DNA of 64,000 nt. Source: Reticulitermes speratus. Its lineage: Eukaryota; Arthropoda; Insecta; Blattodea; Rhinotermitidae. A program made the position numbers and the translations under genes. Of this stretch, positions 20,042-31,100 are shown piece by piece. Every line of letters begins with the position of its first letter. Position 1 is the stretch's first letter. The stretch is taken from NCBI GenBank assembly GCA_021186555.1, contig JAJKFL010000005.1, positions 56,284,635 through 56,348,634 of the forward strand, in the 5' to 3' direction. The notes under the pieces are model-generated. The model did no database searches and had not been told where the DNA came from. It saw nothing but the letters and a program-made list of their open reading frames with translations.

Positions 20042-21418
20042 ATGCCAGAGAAGGATATTTACAGGGACACTCCAGTGAGACTCTTGGGTACTTATTATTA
20101 ATCTGCAGTACATTAGGTCATTTGTTCATGTCTATTTCACATGAGGGAGAGCCAATTTGCTACTCTAAACTCCACTTCGATGTTTTCAGTCACACGGTTG
20201 TCGGAACAGAACTTGTCATAGTAGGGGTAAATGTTGTGAGTTGCATTTAATGTGTGAATGAGGAAAAATCTAATTCGGTACGGCTGTTATTCCACACTTA
20301 CTTTAAATTAAATTTAGCAGACATGCATTTTATGTAAGATTCCAGAATTGCATTGGGGTTTAGTTACTGATATGAAAATATACTGAAGTTTCTGCATATT
20401 GTTTCACAGCTTAAATTGTAGTTCTAGAAGCTTATGACAGCATTTTGGTTTCATGGTTCAAAAATGTTTCCTGCACATTTTCCATTGTGTGAAGTCCAAA
20501 TTGTGATACATCTCTCATATCCTCAGGTTAAACATGAGACTGAATGGAAAAAGACAAGGGAATGAGGGAATGCCTGACTGTAGTACTTGTACTGTGACAT
20601 GCTCTACATGTTTGGCCTAATCCTGTGAAGGATTGATGGAATGAAATGTTCTCTTTTGGTATTTTGGAGACAGCCTATAGGCATCTTTCCAACTGTTCAG
20701 AGTGCACACTGCTCCAGAGAACATTTTTACATCACTTCAAACCTAAATTTTACAATGCATGCCCAAGTGCTGAGATGGTTGTAGAGAAGTTAAAGAAAAC
20801 AACAGTGGATAGACGAGATGGTGGAAGATCAGTTAAAGAAAATGATAGACTGTAGGTGACAGGAGGTATTAATTTGTATAATTTTTTATTTAGGTTATAC
20901 CAATGAAATTGGAGAAGCATTTAGGCCCTTAATTCATGTCAATTGGGTGCGGTTTAGTTATGGCATTGCCAGTGCATATGTTTTGGCTGACACACTGGAT
21001 AAAACCCTTAAAATGAGCAAGGTTAGTATTTTTATTGGAAATAAAAATCTGTGTGAGTATTAATGAATTATAATTGAATGACATTTATACATATTTTTTG
21101 TGCCCATTTATTTCACAGCGCCCGTTTGTGAATGACAGCAAAAAATATCAAGTCTTCATTGCAGGAATAGACACACTGATCTGGCAGAGTTTTGCTTCTG
21201 TGATTGTCCCAGGCATCACCATCAACAGATTGTGTGCATTGTCGCTGTACACGTTGAAATACACATCAAAGTTCCCATCTAAAGCACATAAGTTGATAAC
21301 TGCAGGCATTGGTCTTGCATGCATACCATTTATAGTAAAACCAATTGACTTGCTTGTTGATTTTGTAATGGATGAAACTTTCAGAAAAGCAGTAGGAAGA
21401 GGTAGATGTCAGCCATAA
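20042..21418 (+). CDS. MTFP1: Mitochondrial fission process protein 1 (MTP18)
   Basis: MTFP1 is a small inner-membrane protein that promotes mitochondrial division. Three coding exons (20042-20087, 20894-21021, 21119-21418) join in phase to 157 residues, close to the family's usual 150-170. The start reads MPEKDIYRDTPVRLLGYTNE. Family blocks seen are GEAFRPLIHVNWVRFSYGIA, YVLADTLDK, then IWQSFASVIVPGITINRLCA and LITAGIGLACIPFIVKPID, with three to four hydrophobic segments. Splice sites are TTGG|GTACTT / TTTAG|GT and AGCAAG|GTTAGT / TTCACAG|CG. The tail ends in GRGRCQP. A CpG-containing stretch lies upstream, and the 3' untranslated part carries a 44-bp perfect palindrome and ATAAAATAAA about 270 bases after the stop. 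Confidence 0.93.
20088..20893 (+). other. MTFP1 intron 1
   Basis: It contains a short frame ending FLHHFKPKFYNACPSAEMVVEKLKKT (20646-20855) that resembles a repeat-encoded segment rather than an exon. Its ends do not splice in phase. Confidence 0.45.
20894..21021 (+). CDS. MTFP1: MTFP1 exon 2
   Basis: The exon is flanked by TTTATTTAG and AAG|GTTAGT. It holds the conserved NEIGEAFRPLIHVNWVRFSY block and the end of the first hydrophobic segment (IASAYVLADTL). Confidence 0.9.
21119..21418 (+). CDS. MTFP1: MTFP1 exon 3
   Basis: Starting at RPFVNDSKKYQVF, this exon carries the remaining hydrophobic helices and the Pro-rich turn CIPFIVKPID. It ends at a TAA stop. Confidence 0.92.
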   Translation, partial: RPFVNDSKKYQVFIAGIDTLIWQSFASVIVPGITINRLCALSLYTLKYTSKFPSKAHKLITAGIGLACIPFIVKPIDLLVDFVMDETFRKAVGRGRCQP

Positions 21419-21604
21419 TGGTGGTAGTTGTATGTTGTTAAACAGCTTAAGCAGCTAGGTCACTTCAGCAGAAAGAGTATATAGAAAATGTTAAGTACAG
21501 CATTGACTGTTTAGGACTTTCACATTTATTAATATGCTGATGTTTGAAAGACTAGTGACAGTTGAACTTCTGACAACAATGAACATAAAGATTATTCACC
21601 AATG

Positions 21605-21648
21605 ACAAACCAACAAAATGCACTATATAGTGCATTTTGTTGGTTTGT
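21605..21648. repeat. 44-bp perfect palindrome in MTFP1 3' region
   Basis: ACAAACCAACAAAATGCACTAT followed directly by its exact inverse complement. It lies about 190 bases after the stop codon and before ATAAAATAAA. Confidence 0.85.
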
Positions 21649-21919
21649 AATTTGTGAGTTGTTAAAAAATGCACGGTGAAGATAATATAAAATAAAGATT
21701 ATTGTTTATGGGATGTGCCACAATATATCCCTGTGGAAAGGTACCACTATTTTAGGAAGAACATGCTGTGGCCTTCTTCAGGGTGCAACCATCTTCTGCT
21801 CTGAAGCTGGAGGCAGCAGGGTCCTCCAAGACACTGGTACATTGTTAGTGTGTTACATCGTTGCATTGCACAAGAGCGTAGTAATAGAGACTAGTTCTAA
21901 CAAGCTGCTCAGATTGATT

Positions 21920-22620
21920 GATTCATTCATTCATTCATTGACTGATTTTATTATATTCCATTGGATCCAGTACAGGTTTAACAACCAAAGATATAGAATA
22001 CGTCATGCATCTACCAATATATATCATCATCATTCATCATTTATTTATTTATTATATAGAATACAAAATCACAGTAATTATATAAAAACAGTCCTTATTG
22101 GAAACATCATAGTTAAAATTCAATTATTATCATTTGAATCAATACTCTTCTAGTACAATGCAATATTACAGTCACTGATATAGAATATTATGTGAACCAC
22201 AATTAATGTCCCAATTACAGCGTTACACAATCTGTTATTAATTATAAAGAAATTCATCCAGACTATAGAAACAATGTGTGGTTAAATAAGTCTTCAATAA
22301 ACTTTTAAATTTCTTGACATTATCCGCACACTCTTTAAGATCAGTTGGCAATTTATTAAAAAGTTTCACACCTGAATATTGGACACCACGTTGGTAAATG
22401 GATGTGGATGCAGATGGAAGACGAAAATTTTTACTTTGTCTAGTCAATACACCATGTCTTTCATAATTTTAATAAAATAGACATTATTCTTCACCACAAA
22501 TAAAAGTATTGATAAACTGTATTGAGATTTTATTGGCAATACTCCTAACTGCTTAAACAAATTCCTACGTGAATCCCTGCTCCTACTGCCTGTAGTGCCA
22601 GAGTGTTAGTAGAGTAGAAT
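21920..22620 (-). pseudogene. LINE (CR1/Jockey-like) 3' fragment
   Basis: The minus strand gives SRDSRRNLFKQLGVLPIKSQY, ILLFVVKNN, then STSIYQRGVQYSGVKLFNKLP and LKTYLTTHCFYSLDEFL. This is the same C-terminal region as the elements at 58 and 62 kb. One frame break lies near 22440-22460. A (GAAT)n tail near 21917-21945 marks the 3' end. Confidence 0.78.
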
Positions 22621-23590
22621 ATAATATAATTTACTTACGTTCCATAGATCTTTTTGGGCTAAGCCAAAGGATGTAGAAGATTCCACGAGTAATGAGTAAA
22701 TAATGGGTCTGGCCCTTGCGGTCCCAATGCACGTAGGCCTTAGACAGGCCCTTTGTGCCCCTTAGCTAAAGTCCAAGTCATAAGAGCCCTGTCTTTTTAA
22801 TAAAGTTCCAGATCGCCCCCCAGACTTAGTTCTCTGACATCCTCGGGGTCCAAAAAGAAGGAACCCAGATAAGTGTGTCTGTGTGTTGCCAGGGCTTCAC
22901 ACTCACATATAGAAGATGCCATAATACAGGTGCGAAACTTATTTCATGTATAAACTGAAGTAACTAGCTGATACCATTGTAAATATAAATACGTAGGTGT
23001 ACAGTTTATTTACTGACACTGTATGATGACACAGTTATAACTATAAAAGTTATTTTGTAACAAATCACTAGTACCAGTGTTTAATATACATACAGATTTG
23101 TAATTCTAAAACCTAATGACAGACACACTTAAGGATTGACATACGTGCCAGAACAAGACAGGTTTGGTATGTCATTACAAAGTGTAAGAATTTTCAATTC
23201 AGGTAAATTTATCAAGAGCGTAGAAGGAGTGAGAAAAGGGGTACTGTTTTAATGCAGGCTGGAATACTTTTTATACCCCTTGCACCGTTTCTAACCAGAG
23301 ATGGAGACTGATCCAGTCTCTGCAATATAGTTGTGTTACTTAACTGAGATACTGGACAACATCCAAAACAATAGTCAACCCTATTTGAATACACTGTCAT
23401 CAGAATATTTTAAAGTTGCATTATGGGGCTTGTGATTGTGAATCAGTCACAAATATTTTTATCTGTATATTAACCTTTAATACATATTTTAAACCATATA
23501 TTATTTTTAAAATTTAATGTTTTATATATGTATATATGCATTAGTTCACAAACTTCTGTAATATTTTGATGTATCTGTCCTTTGTAATGC
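22621..23590. other. Intergenic, no gene seen
   Basis: CCCCTTAGCTAAAGTCC...CTTTTTAATAAAG and neighbouring text look like repeat debris. I cannot assign a family. Confidence 0.35.
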
Positions 23591-23637
23591 ACCTCCCTGA
23601 AGATGGCCACATAAGTGGCCGAACACATGCAGGAGGT
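23591..23637 (+). ncRNA. Hammerhead-like motif, decayed
   Basis: Stem I (ACCTCC with GGAGGT) and stem II (GGCCAC with GTGGCC) pair perfectly around CTGAAGA. The second core strand reads GAAC rather than GAAA, and stem III is lost. Confidence 0.45.
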
Positions 23638-23677
23638 ATACAGTGTGTATAATATACTTTCATACATTTACGTGGGT

Positions 23678-23870
23678 CCAGACCGGCCCTGGGGCCCACC
23701 CAGCCTCCTGTACAATGGGTACCGGGTCATTCCCGGGGGTAAAGCGGCCGGGGCGTGGCGTTGACCATCCCTCCCCATCTAGCTCCGAGGTTAAAGAAAG
23801 AGTAGAGCTATACCTCTACTCCCCCTCTGGGCCTTCATGGCCTGCTCTAGGGTAAACTTTACCTTTACAC
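23678..23870 (+). mobile_element. tRNA-derived SINE (family A), head missing
   Basis: CCAGACCGGCCCTGGGGCCCACCCAGCCTCC to TCTAGGGTAAACTTTACCTTTAC. It is very close in sequence to the copy at 59.4 kb, so both are probably young. Confidence 0.75.
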
Positions 23871-24982
23871 TTACGTGCATTTGTTGGTTTTGATGTCGTA
23901 CTAATTGCTCAGTGCATGGTTATGGGATCATTTAAAATTTATTTGTTGTTCATTTTTGTTAATTTGATTCTTGTTAATATTGCCAGACTGTTGCTGAGGT
24001 TGTTATATGTTATTGTTATGTTGAAGTTGTGTTTAGTAAATAATACATTGAGTCCGTGGTTTGGATACAATGTATTTTGTGAGAAAAAGTAACAGCAACA
24101 ATAAATTGTCCTCGTACAAGTATGATTTGAAATTGGTGGCGTACGTTCATTCTGTGATGCTAGTTGTGCGAAGCAGACATCGAGCTCTGTAAGTTGTACG
24201 AGAGGTGTAAATAGAAAGCAGTCGACACCCTCTGCTGTGATTGGTCAGTAATACCATACAAGTTTTTTGTGCACCGAGAAGGGAGGGTGGAAATGGTGTG
24301 GTTCGTAATGTCGTCGTGTCGTGTGGTGACAAGGTACGCTCGCAGATTGGTCATATTTGAAGTTTCAGTGGCGTTAAACGAACTCCATTTTGCATTTATT
24401 CAATTTTTTGGGATCATATGGCCAAATAGTCGCGAGAGTATATCGTCTTTTATTGCATGAAGTGGTTTAAAATGCATTTGAAATTTGACACATCGGCTAG
24501 AGCTGTCTTCTTTGTAGAGTTCTATTTCAGGTACAAATGAAGAGATAAGTTATCGTTTTGTAAAGATATATAATTGTATATGTTGTGTTTTGTACTGTTG
24601 ATCTGTTTGTGGTAATGGCGTTTGTAATTTCGTGTGTGAAGTGACATGACGCGTAGGTCTATCCTGTTTGGGCGGTGAAGTAATTGACGTTGGGTTGGTA
24701 ACGCAACTCTTGGCATGTTGCCGTAAAATGTGGCCCATTGCAGATTTCTGTAACCTCTATTAACCTTTTCCGAGAAGTTAATTTAATGAAATATACATAA
24801 CACGCTTTCCGCAGCAACTAACCAAGATCGGTTTGCCTTTCGTTGCCTTTGCGGATGTCGTGATGTAACTTAGTTCACTTGATCGTTGTGGAAAGGATGA
24901 TAAAACAGTTTAAGCTTAATGTAATGTCCAGGAGGATAGTTATTAGTTTGAGCTGCCCTTGTATTCAGGATGTGATATTAAG
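23871..24982 (+). promoter_or_regulatory. Region upstream of the TBC gene, likely promoter and 5' UTR
   Basis: From about 24130 the sequence is richer in CpG than its surroundings (GTCGTCGTGTCGTG, GTCGCGAGAG, GACGCGTAGG). This is compatible with a broad promoter. No TATA box stands out. The exact start site cannot be read. Confidence 0.35.
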
Positions 24983-25119
24983 ATGGCATCATATCAAGAG
25001 CAAGCAGGTGATGATGATTCGTGTTCAGAGGCAAGTAGTGCAGTGCATAATGGATCTGTGATTTCGACCGTACCAGACCGTCATGGATTTCTTGGTGGCT
25101 CACAGTATACTGCAGATTC
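24983..25119 (+). CDS. wkd/TBC1D10: TBC1D10 exon 1: acidic N-terminus
   Basis: ATG follows a CpG-containing upstream stretch. It encodes an acidic start ([19 protein letters not shown]) and [13 protein letters not shown], the family's N-terminal motif. The donor GATTC|GTAAGT leaves phase 2. Confidence 0.85.
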
Positions 25120-28100
25120 GTAAGTACACTATTTTTGTTGCTGGTTTTGAGTCTAGTAATTCCATTAGTATTGTTAAGTGAATGAAGGTAAGTATCACAG
25201 TTACCCATGTGAAACAGGTTTGGTATTTTGAGGTACACTGGTGTGTCAGCGTTGCTAACATACATAAACAGTGTACTTTCCTTGCACATGTGACTTTGTG
25301 ACATATATATAGATATATATATTTCCATTACAACCTGTTCCTGAAGAACAACTGAAATGTGTAGAGAGCTGATAATTGCAATCCTTTGTAAAGTAGCTCG
25401 TGATATGCTCATCTGTGTGGTTTGTGAACGTGGCTTTTAAAAGGCAGATATTATTTGACGAGGCCCTAGTTTGACTCTTCTGATGGCTAGTGGTAAGACT
25501 GCAAGTACTGTCTAGAGAATGAGAAATTCCCGTCATGTATGTTGGAGCGCTGAGTATGTAGCCCTAGCAGTCACATTTAATAGTGCATTTTAGTTTGGCT
25601 GCAGTCATATGTGATAGTTATCAGTATGTAGTTGGTGCAGAAATAGATGTTTCAAACAGTTATTGTTGTGTAGTCTCCTTCTTTAGATGAGCCTTGTGTG
25701 TGTTGTAATATGTTACACAAGATTAAGAATATTTCTTGCAGTATTTCATATTGTCATGAACCTCTGGGCTAGCTTGACACAGTTTCAACATGTTCAATAC
25801 AACATTGTTGTGTAGGGTCATTATTTTGCCTGACAGCTTCCAGTTGCCATGTCCTGTAGGTCTACTTACTGTATTAATGTAGCCCACTCCACCTGCCTGT
25901 ACAAAAGGATTGTGACACAGATGCCCCATATTCATACTCACTTGCATGACACAAAGCATATGGAAGGAGCTTATGACATTCATAACTAACTAATGTTTGA
26001 GCAGAGCTTCTCTTGAGAAGCTACTAGTTCCTCAGCTAGTCAAAAAATTCCCCACGTTTTATGGAACTAGAAGGTTCATCACTGTGTTTAAAAGAGCCCA
26101 CCACTTTGCCCGCTCCTGAACCAGGTGAAACAAGTACATTCCCTCACTTCCTATTCCTTTAAGATTGTTTTTAATATTATTCTATCTATACATGTGGTGA
26201 CTTGCTGTGGGCTGGACGGTCCGGGTTTTGAACCCCAGTGGGGGCAACAGATTTTCTCCTCTCCATACCCCTCCAGACTGGCCCTGGGGCCCACCCATCC
26301 TCCTGTAAAATGGGTACCGGAGCTCTTTCCTGTGGGATAGAGTGGCTGGGGCATGGTGTTGACCACCCTCCCTCTCCTAGTGCTGAGGTTGAAATGGGTA
26401 GAGCAATACCTCTACCTGTCCTCAATGCCTGCATTGGCATATAACGGGGTGACCTATGGCTTCCAGTGGTCACTTTTCATCAGGTTTTCGCACCATAGCT
26501 CTGTATTAATTTTTCTTCTCCATATGTGCTGCAATGTTTACATGTTATTCCAGTTCTTATAAGACAAAAAAAAAAAAAAAATTACTGAATTTATTTTTAG
26601 GAATCGTCATTGTGTTTGTTGATTGAATCAGTTTTCGAGTATGAGGATCAAATAACATAACTTTTAAGTATTGCATGTTTATATGTTTACCACACTGCTA
26701 CATGTTTCAGCCACTGTGTGGCCATCATCAGGTAGTTCACAAATCCATAAAAAGAAAGTGTGACTAAGGACAAGGCCTCTGCTATTGCAAACAATGAATA
26801 TGTTGTTGTAAATTACTTGGATGGGTCCATCTCAGTATTCACCTTACGGTGTGTAACTTAAAATGACTATTGATTACCAGTATATAAAATGGTCCCACTA
26901 GGCCTCTTATTCATTGGCTATTGGGGACTATTTTCCTGTGGGTGAAGTGGCTGGGATATGAAGTTGACCACTCCATCTACTGCTAAGGTTACCTCTGCTC
27001 CCTGTATTTGCCCTCGTGGCATTATTGTTCTGATGTGCCTGAACAGCAGGCTCCCATTTAGACAGTAAGAGAACATGCAGAAGACATGCTGACTGAGGAG
27101 AAACTAGACAAATTGGTGCTGGTTTTGAGACATCTTCAAGAAAATCTTCAGTGCCTGTGTCATCACCGTGAGGTGCAACAAGACTGCTATATATGCATGT
27201 GCAGAACACAACTCTGGTTCACAAACCCTACAACACAGATTGTGAAGCAAAATTGGATTTTTGTGAAGCAAAATTGGATTTTGAGAACTGGTACATCCAG
27301 GGATTGTATGTGGGAGGAGGTGAGCCCACACATGTTCTGTCCAGCGGTGAGGCTGCATTGGTTTTATCACAGTGGATGAGTAACAGTTATCGTTCTGCAG
27401 AGGAAGTCCAATGTTAATCCATGGAATGCCATTACGTGATGTTACGGTTAATTTATGGCTGGTTCAGGGTTCAACTAGGATTGTTGGGCCCATTGGAAGC
27501 CATTTTTGGACACAAGAGAATGTACACATGTTTTACAAGCCAGTGCAACAGCTTACACTGCAAAGCATTTCAGCACCTTCCTGAAGTCTGGTGTGAACTT
27601 AGTATTAACTGCAGTAAATTTAACTAAAACACGTGGATCCTTGCTCTTGGCAAATTGGATTAGTGGCTGTTGCTGCCTTCCCTGCAATCGTGTGAGATGG
27701 TCCAAGTGTAGACTGATGCAGGGGGCCATTTGAAAGGTGTGTGTGTTTGTTTTGGAGGCAGGCTCTGTCTCCACCTTATGGTAGACAGAAAAGGGTACCT
27801 TGGGGCTTGTTAGATAAAACAGTCACTAGTGGTAAAGGGTAACTTCATAGAGCAGTACAGCAGGTCCTGCAGAACAGGTGCTCTTAACACAGCTAAGTCA
27901 CCCTCAGATCTGTTTTGTCCATGGAGTGGACAAGTCAAAAGGACTTTTTCACTTAATTGTACTGGAACATTGTCTCAAACTTTTAGAACCACAGTATGGT
28001 TCCATGTCTGAAAGATGTAAAACCACAATATGCTTTCATGTTTATTGTTTTATGTTTTGAAGAGCATGCTGCAATGCAAAATTTGTGAATAATTTATTCA

Positions 28101-31100
28101 AGACAGAAATTTTAATGTATCGGATTCCAAGTTTGAAAAACAATGCAGTAGACAGTGACTTATGCATAACATTTGAAAAGGTAAAAACAAAGGTAAAATT
28201 TACCGTATAACATGCCATGAAGGCAGAGAGGGGTGGGAGTAGAGGTACAGCTCTACCCTTTCTTTTACCTTGGTGCTAGATGGTGGTGGGTGGTCAAAGA
28301 CACACTGGCTGTCTAACCCCCCCCCCCCCCTCCCCAGTAAAGAGTCCCGGTACCCCTGTACAGGAGGATGGGTGGGTCTTGGTGCTGATCTGGATGGGTG
28401 CAGTAAGTCTTATCCCCATGGAGGTTCGAACCCTGAACCTTCCAGCCCATAGCAAGTCATTGTACAGAGTATGCTCCCCTGACAGCCACTCATAACGTTC
28501 ACAGTATCATAACTGTAGGGATGTGAACAGTGTTGAGGCATAGGATATGTTGCTGTGCTGGTGCCAGTGGCGTAATGAACTGTGATATCATGATTGTCTG
28601 CCTCCACCCACATCACTGCTGTCTATATCATGAGTTAAATGGCTCAAATTGACTTGCAGAACAAGTTACATAGGCACTCTCTGTAATGTGAGGGATGACC
28701 AAAGTGTTACAGTGTTAGTAGTGTGTAGGTTTTTAGTGCACTTTGCACTTGGTGCACAAAGTATTAATGGGTGATTTTGTTTGTGTGCTTACACCTCCCA
28801 AGCAACTAAGTATGATTTTAATAGATTTTAATCCATTAGAACGCCATTTTAAGAATGTGAGTGAAACAAATTAAGCAGTGTACATAAATTAGGTTTTTTT
28901 TATTTAAATAGTATTTACTGTTGTAATTAATTTTTGGAAGTATATGAATTGAACATTGCATCCTCTGTATGAATTTATGAATTTGAATGAAACATTGAAA
29001 GTTCTAGCAGTTAATTAATGGCATGAAAAATCGTACTTTCCAAATGTTTATTTTTGTTTTCAGTCATACACTTGCCCAGAAATTTGTTTTGTTTTGCAAA
29101 AGTACTGTCTCTTCAGTTTGAAAATGGTGTGGTAATTTCAGGTACACTATACTGATACGAAAACTGGTTTATTGTTGAAACATATATTTATTCTTGGTCT
29201 TTGTATGTTCTTTGCATGTGTAGGTTTATCGTTATTAAGGTTGAAGTTTTATGTAATCCTGAGTTGCTCCATGGTTATCATATTTTGCATTCCAGGATAG
29301 TCAGCTGTTAAATAGAACAGTCACCCTTACTGATAACTGTGTAGTTCATGATTTTTTTACTCATTTGCCTTACTGGTCAAGCACTGAAACAGGGCAGCAG
29401 TTGGCTGTATGTCGCTCCATTAAGGCGGTGCATGCATTTGGCCAGGTTTTGCATCTCAGTATGAAGTTAGTGCTTGCAATCCACTGTATGAAGCCGGGGC
29501 ATCCAACGTGCTGTCTGCATGGCCCCAGGCTTGCCCAAAATTTTAGCAAGAAGCTGTTTTCTGTATTTAGCTCTGTTCTAACCACCTGCCCACCACTGTC
29601 ATTTGTAACTGACTGCTGCTAGGTGCCATTGAATTGATATTTAATTTTCCACTTATGTGTACTTTTAAGATGGACAGGTGATGAAAAAGAAAAATTCATC
29701 CTGCACACATAGTGTAATTCTGATGATGTGGCTGACTCTTGAGAGACTTGGATGCCCTGAGGTGTTGAAACGTGACGGTAATGGGAGACAGTGAGAAGTC
29801 AAGACTGTAGCAGTAGTATTTGATGCTTTAAAACCATAACAAGCAATCGTAAAAACTTGGTCAGAAAATGCATGGAAGTTCATATTTTTGTAGTTTATTT
29901 TGGACAAAAGTGAGCAAAAAATGTCCTCACCTTTATTTTTGAGTGACCTTTGAGTGCTAAATACTGCTGCATACTGAGTTATTAACCTAATGTGACATTG
30001 GAAATGCTGCGCAAGGGTGTTGCCATTTGACTGTTGGGGCAGTCGTGTTGGTCTTCCTGTGTAGGTCAGCTGCACATCTGACATCAGTCATATTTGGGGA
30101 TTGTAATTAAATTCACCCCACTAAATTTGATTTTTAGTTTAAAACGTCACAGATGTGTTTCATGGTTGCAAGGAAACTGAACTGCATGCTTTAATACTGT
30201 CTTGTTTTGAGTTAAAAGATGATAGTCAAAGAATAGAGGAGAACTTGTTGCTCTGTTTTGGGCAGTGAGCTGTTTGAGTCATGTTTGGGAAGTCCTGGGC
30301 TCAAATGTTGGCACAAAGAATGGGAATCCTGATGGGTGTTTGTGAGTCACATACTGGGGATAGTGCTTAAAGGAGACCAAGGGCATTTTCATCCCCATTC
30401 TTGTCCAGTTTATTGTTAACTGCTGTGCCAATTTACGGTGTGATCTGTTCATTTGGAGAAAGCATTATTAAAACAGCCAGAGTCATGTGGGCACCTGAAA
30501 ACCTTCCAACAACTGCAGACCCCCATTTAGACATTCCCACAGCACAGAAACAAAACCACCAAGTAATGAGAAGGTGACTGATGTCACATTTCACTCCTGG
30601 TACTGCATGATGTGACAACACTGGTGTATGTGGGTCAATTGCAGCAGCTACTTTCCTTTATTGGAAGGGGGTGTAGCTATCCAGTAGAAGGTACACGGAT
30701 ACTATTTTATCTAACTCACATTAACCCTTCACTCAGAGAGTTTTAACAGAGTGGCAGGTAGCACAGTGCTGGCCTCTATTCCAATTTGCCATGAGTCATG
30801 GTCCTCACATTTCAGTTATTTGTATTGCAGTGAGTATGAGGTGTTACCACATTTAACGATTGGGCTTGCAGACACGTCACATTCATCATTGCACATCAAA
30901 GTTGTGCTGGGTTTTATACGTTGATCGAGCTGGCAGGAAGTGACTAGCAATATTTGTCAGATAAAATAATGTCCCTGTTGTATCATCATTGATACTTGTT
31001 TGTTGCACTGTCTTCGTATGATACCAGTCCCTTAGTTTTGCCACAAGCTGAATTTATGTAAGTGCCATAAGATAGGGGTGCAGTGTTGTGAGTTCTGATA

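Noticed and set aside
20646-20855. Extra MTFP1 exon
   Set aside because: It would break a conserved Gly-Tyr junction, and its ends do not match the phase.
24978-25412. 144-codon minus-strand gene
   Set aside because: It is antisense to TBC exon 1 and passes through a TA-rich tract (YISIYMS-type residues); no family features.
27421-27774. Transposase remnant or extra TBC exon
   Set aside because: Several overlapping frames but no motif I could tie to any family.
29665-30084. 139-codon minus-strand gene
   Set aside because: No recognisable domain, no splice context, and it lies in a large intron; probably chance or old repeat.
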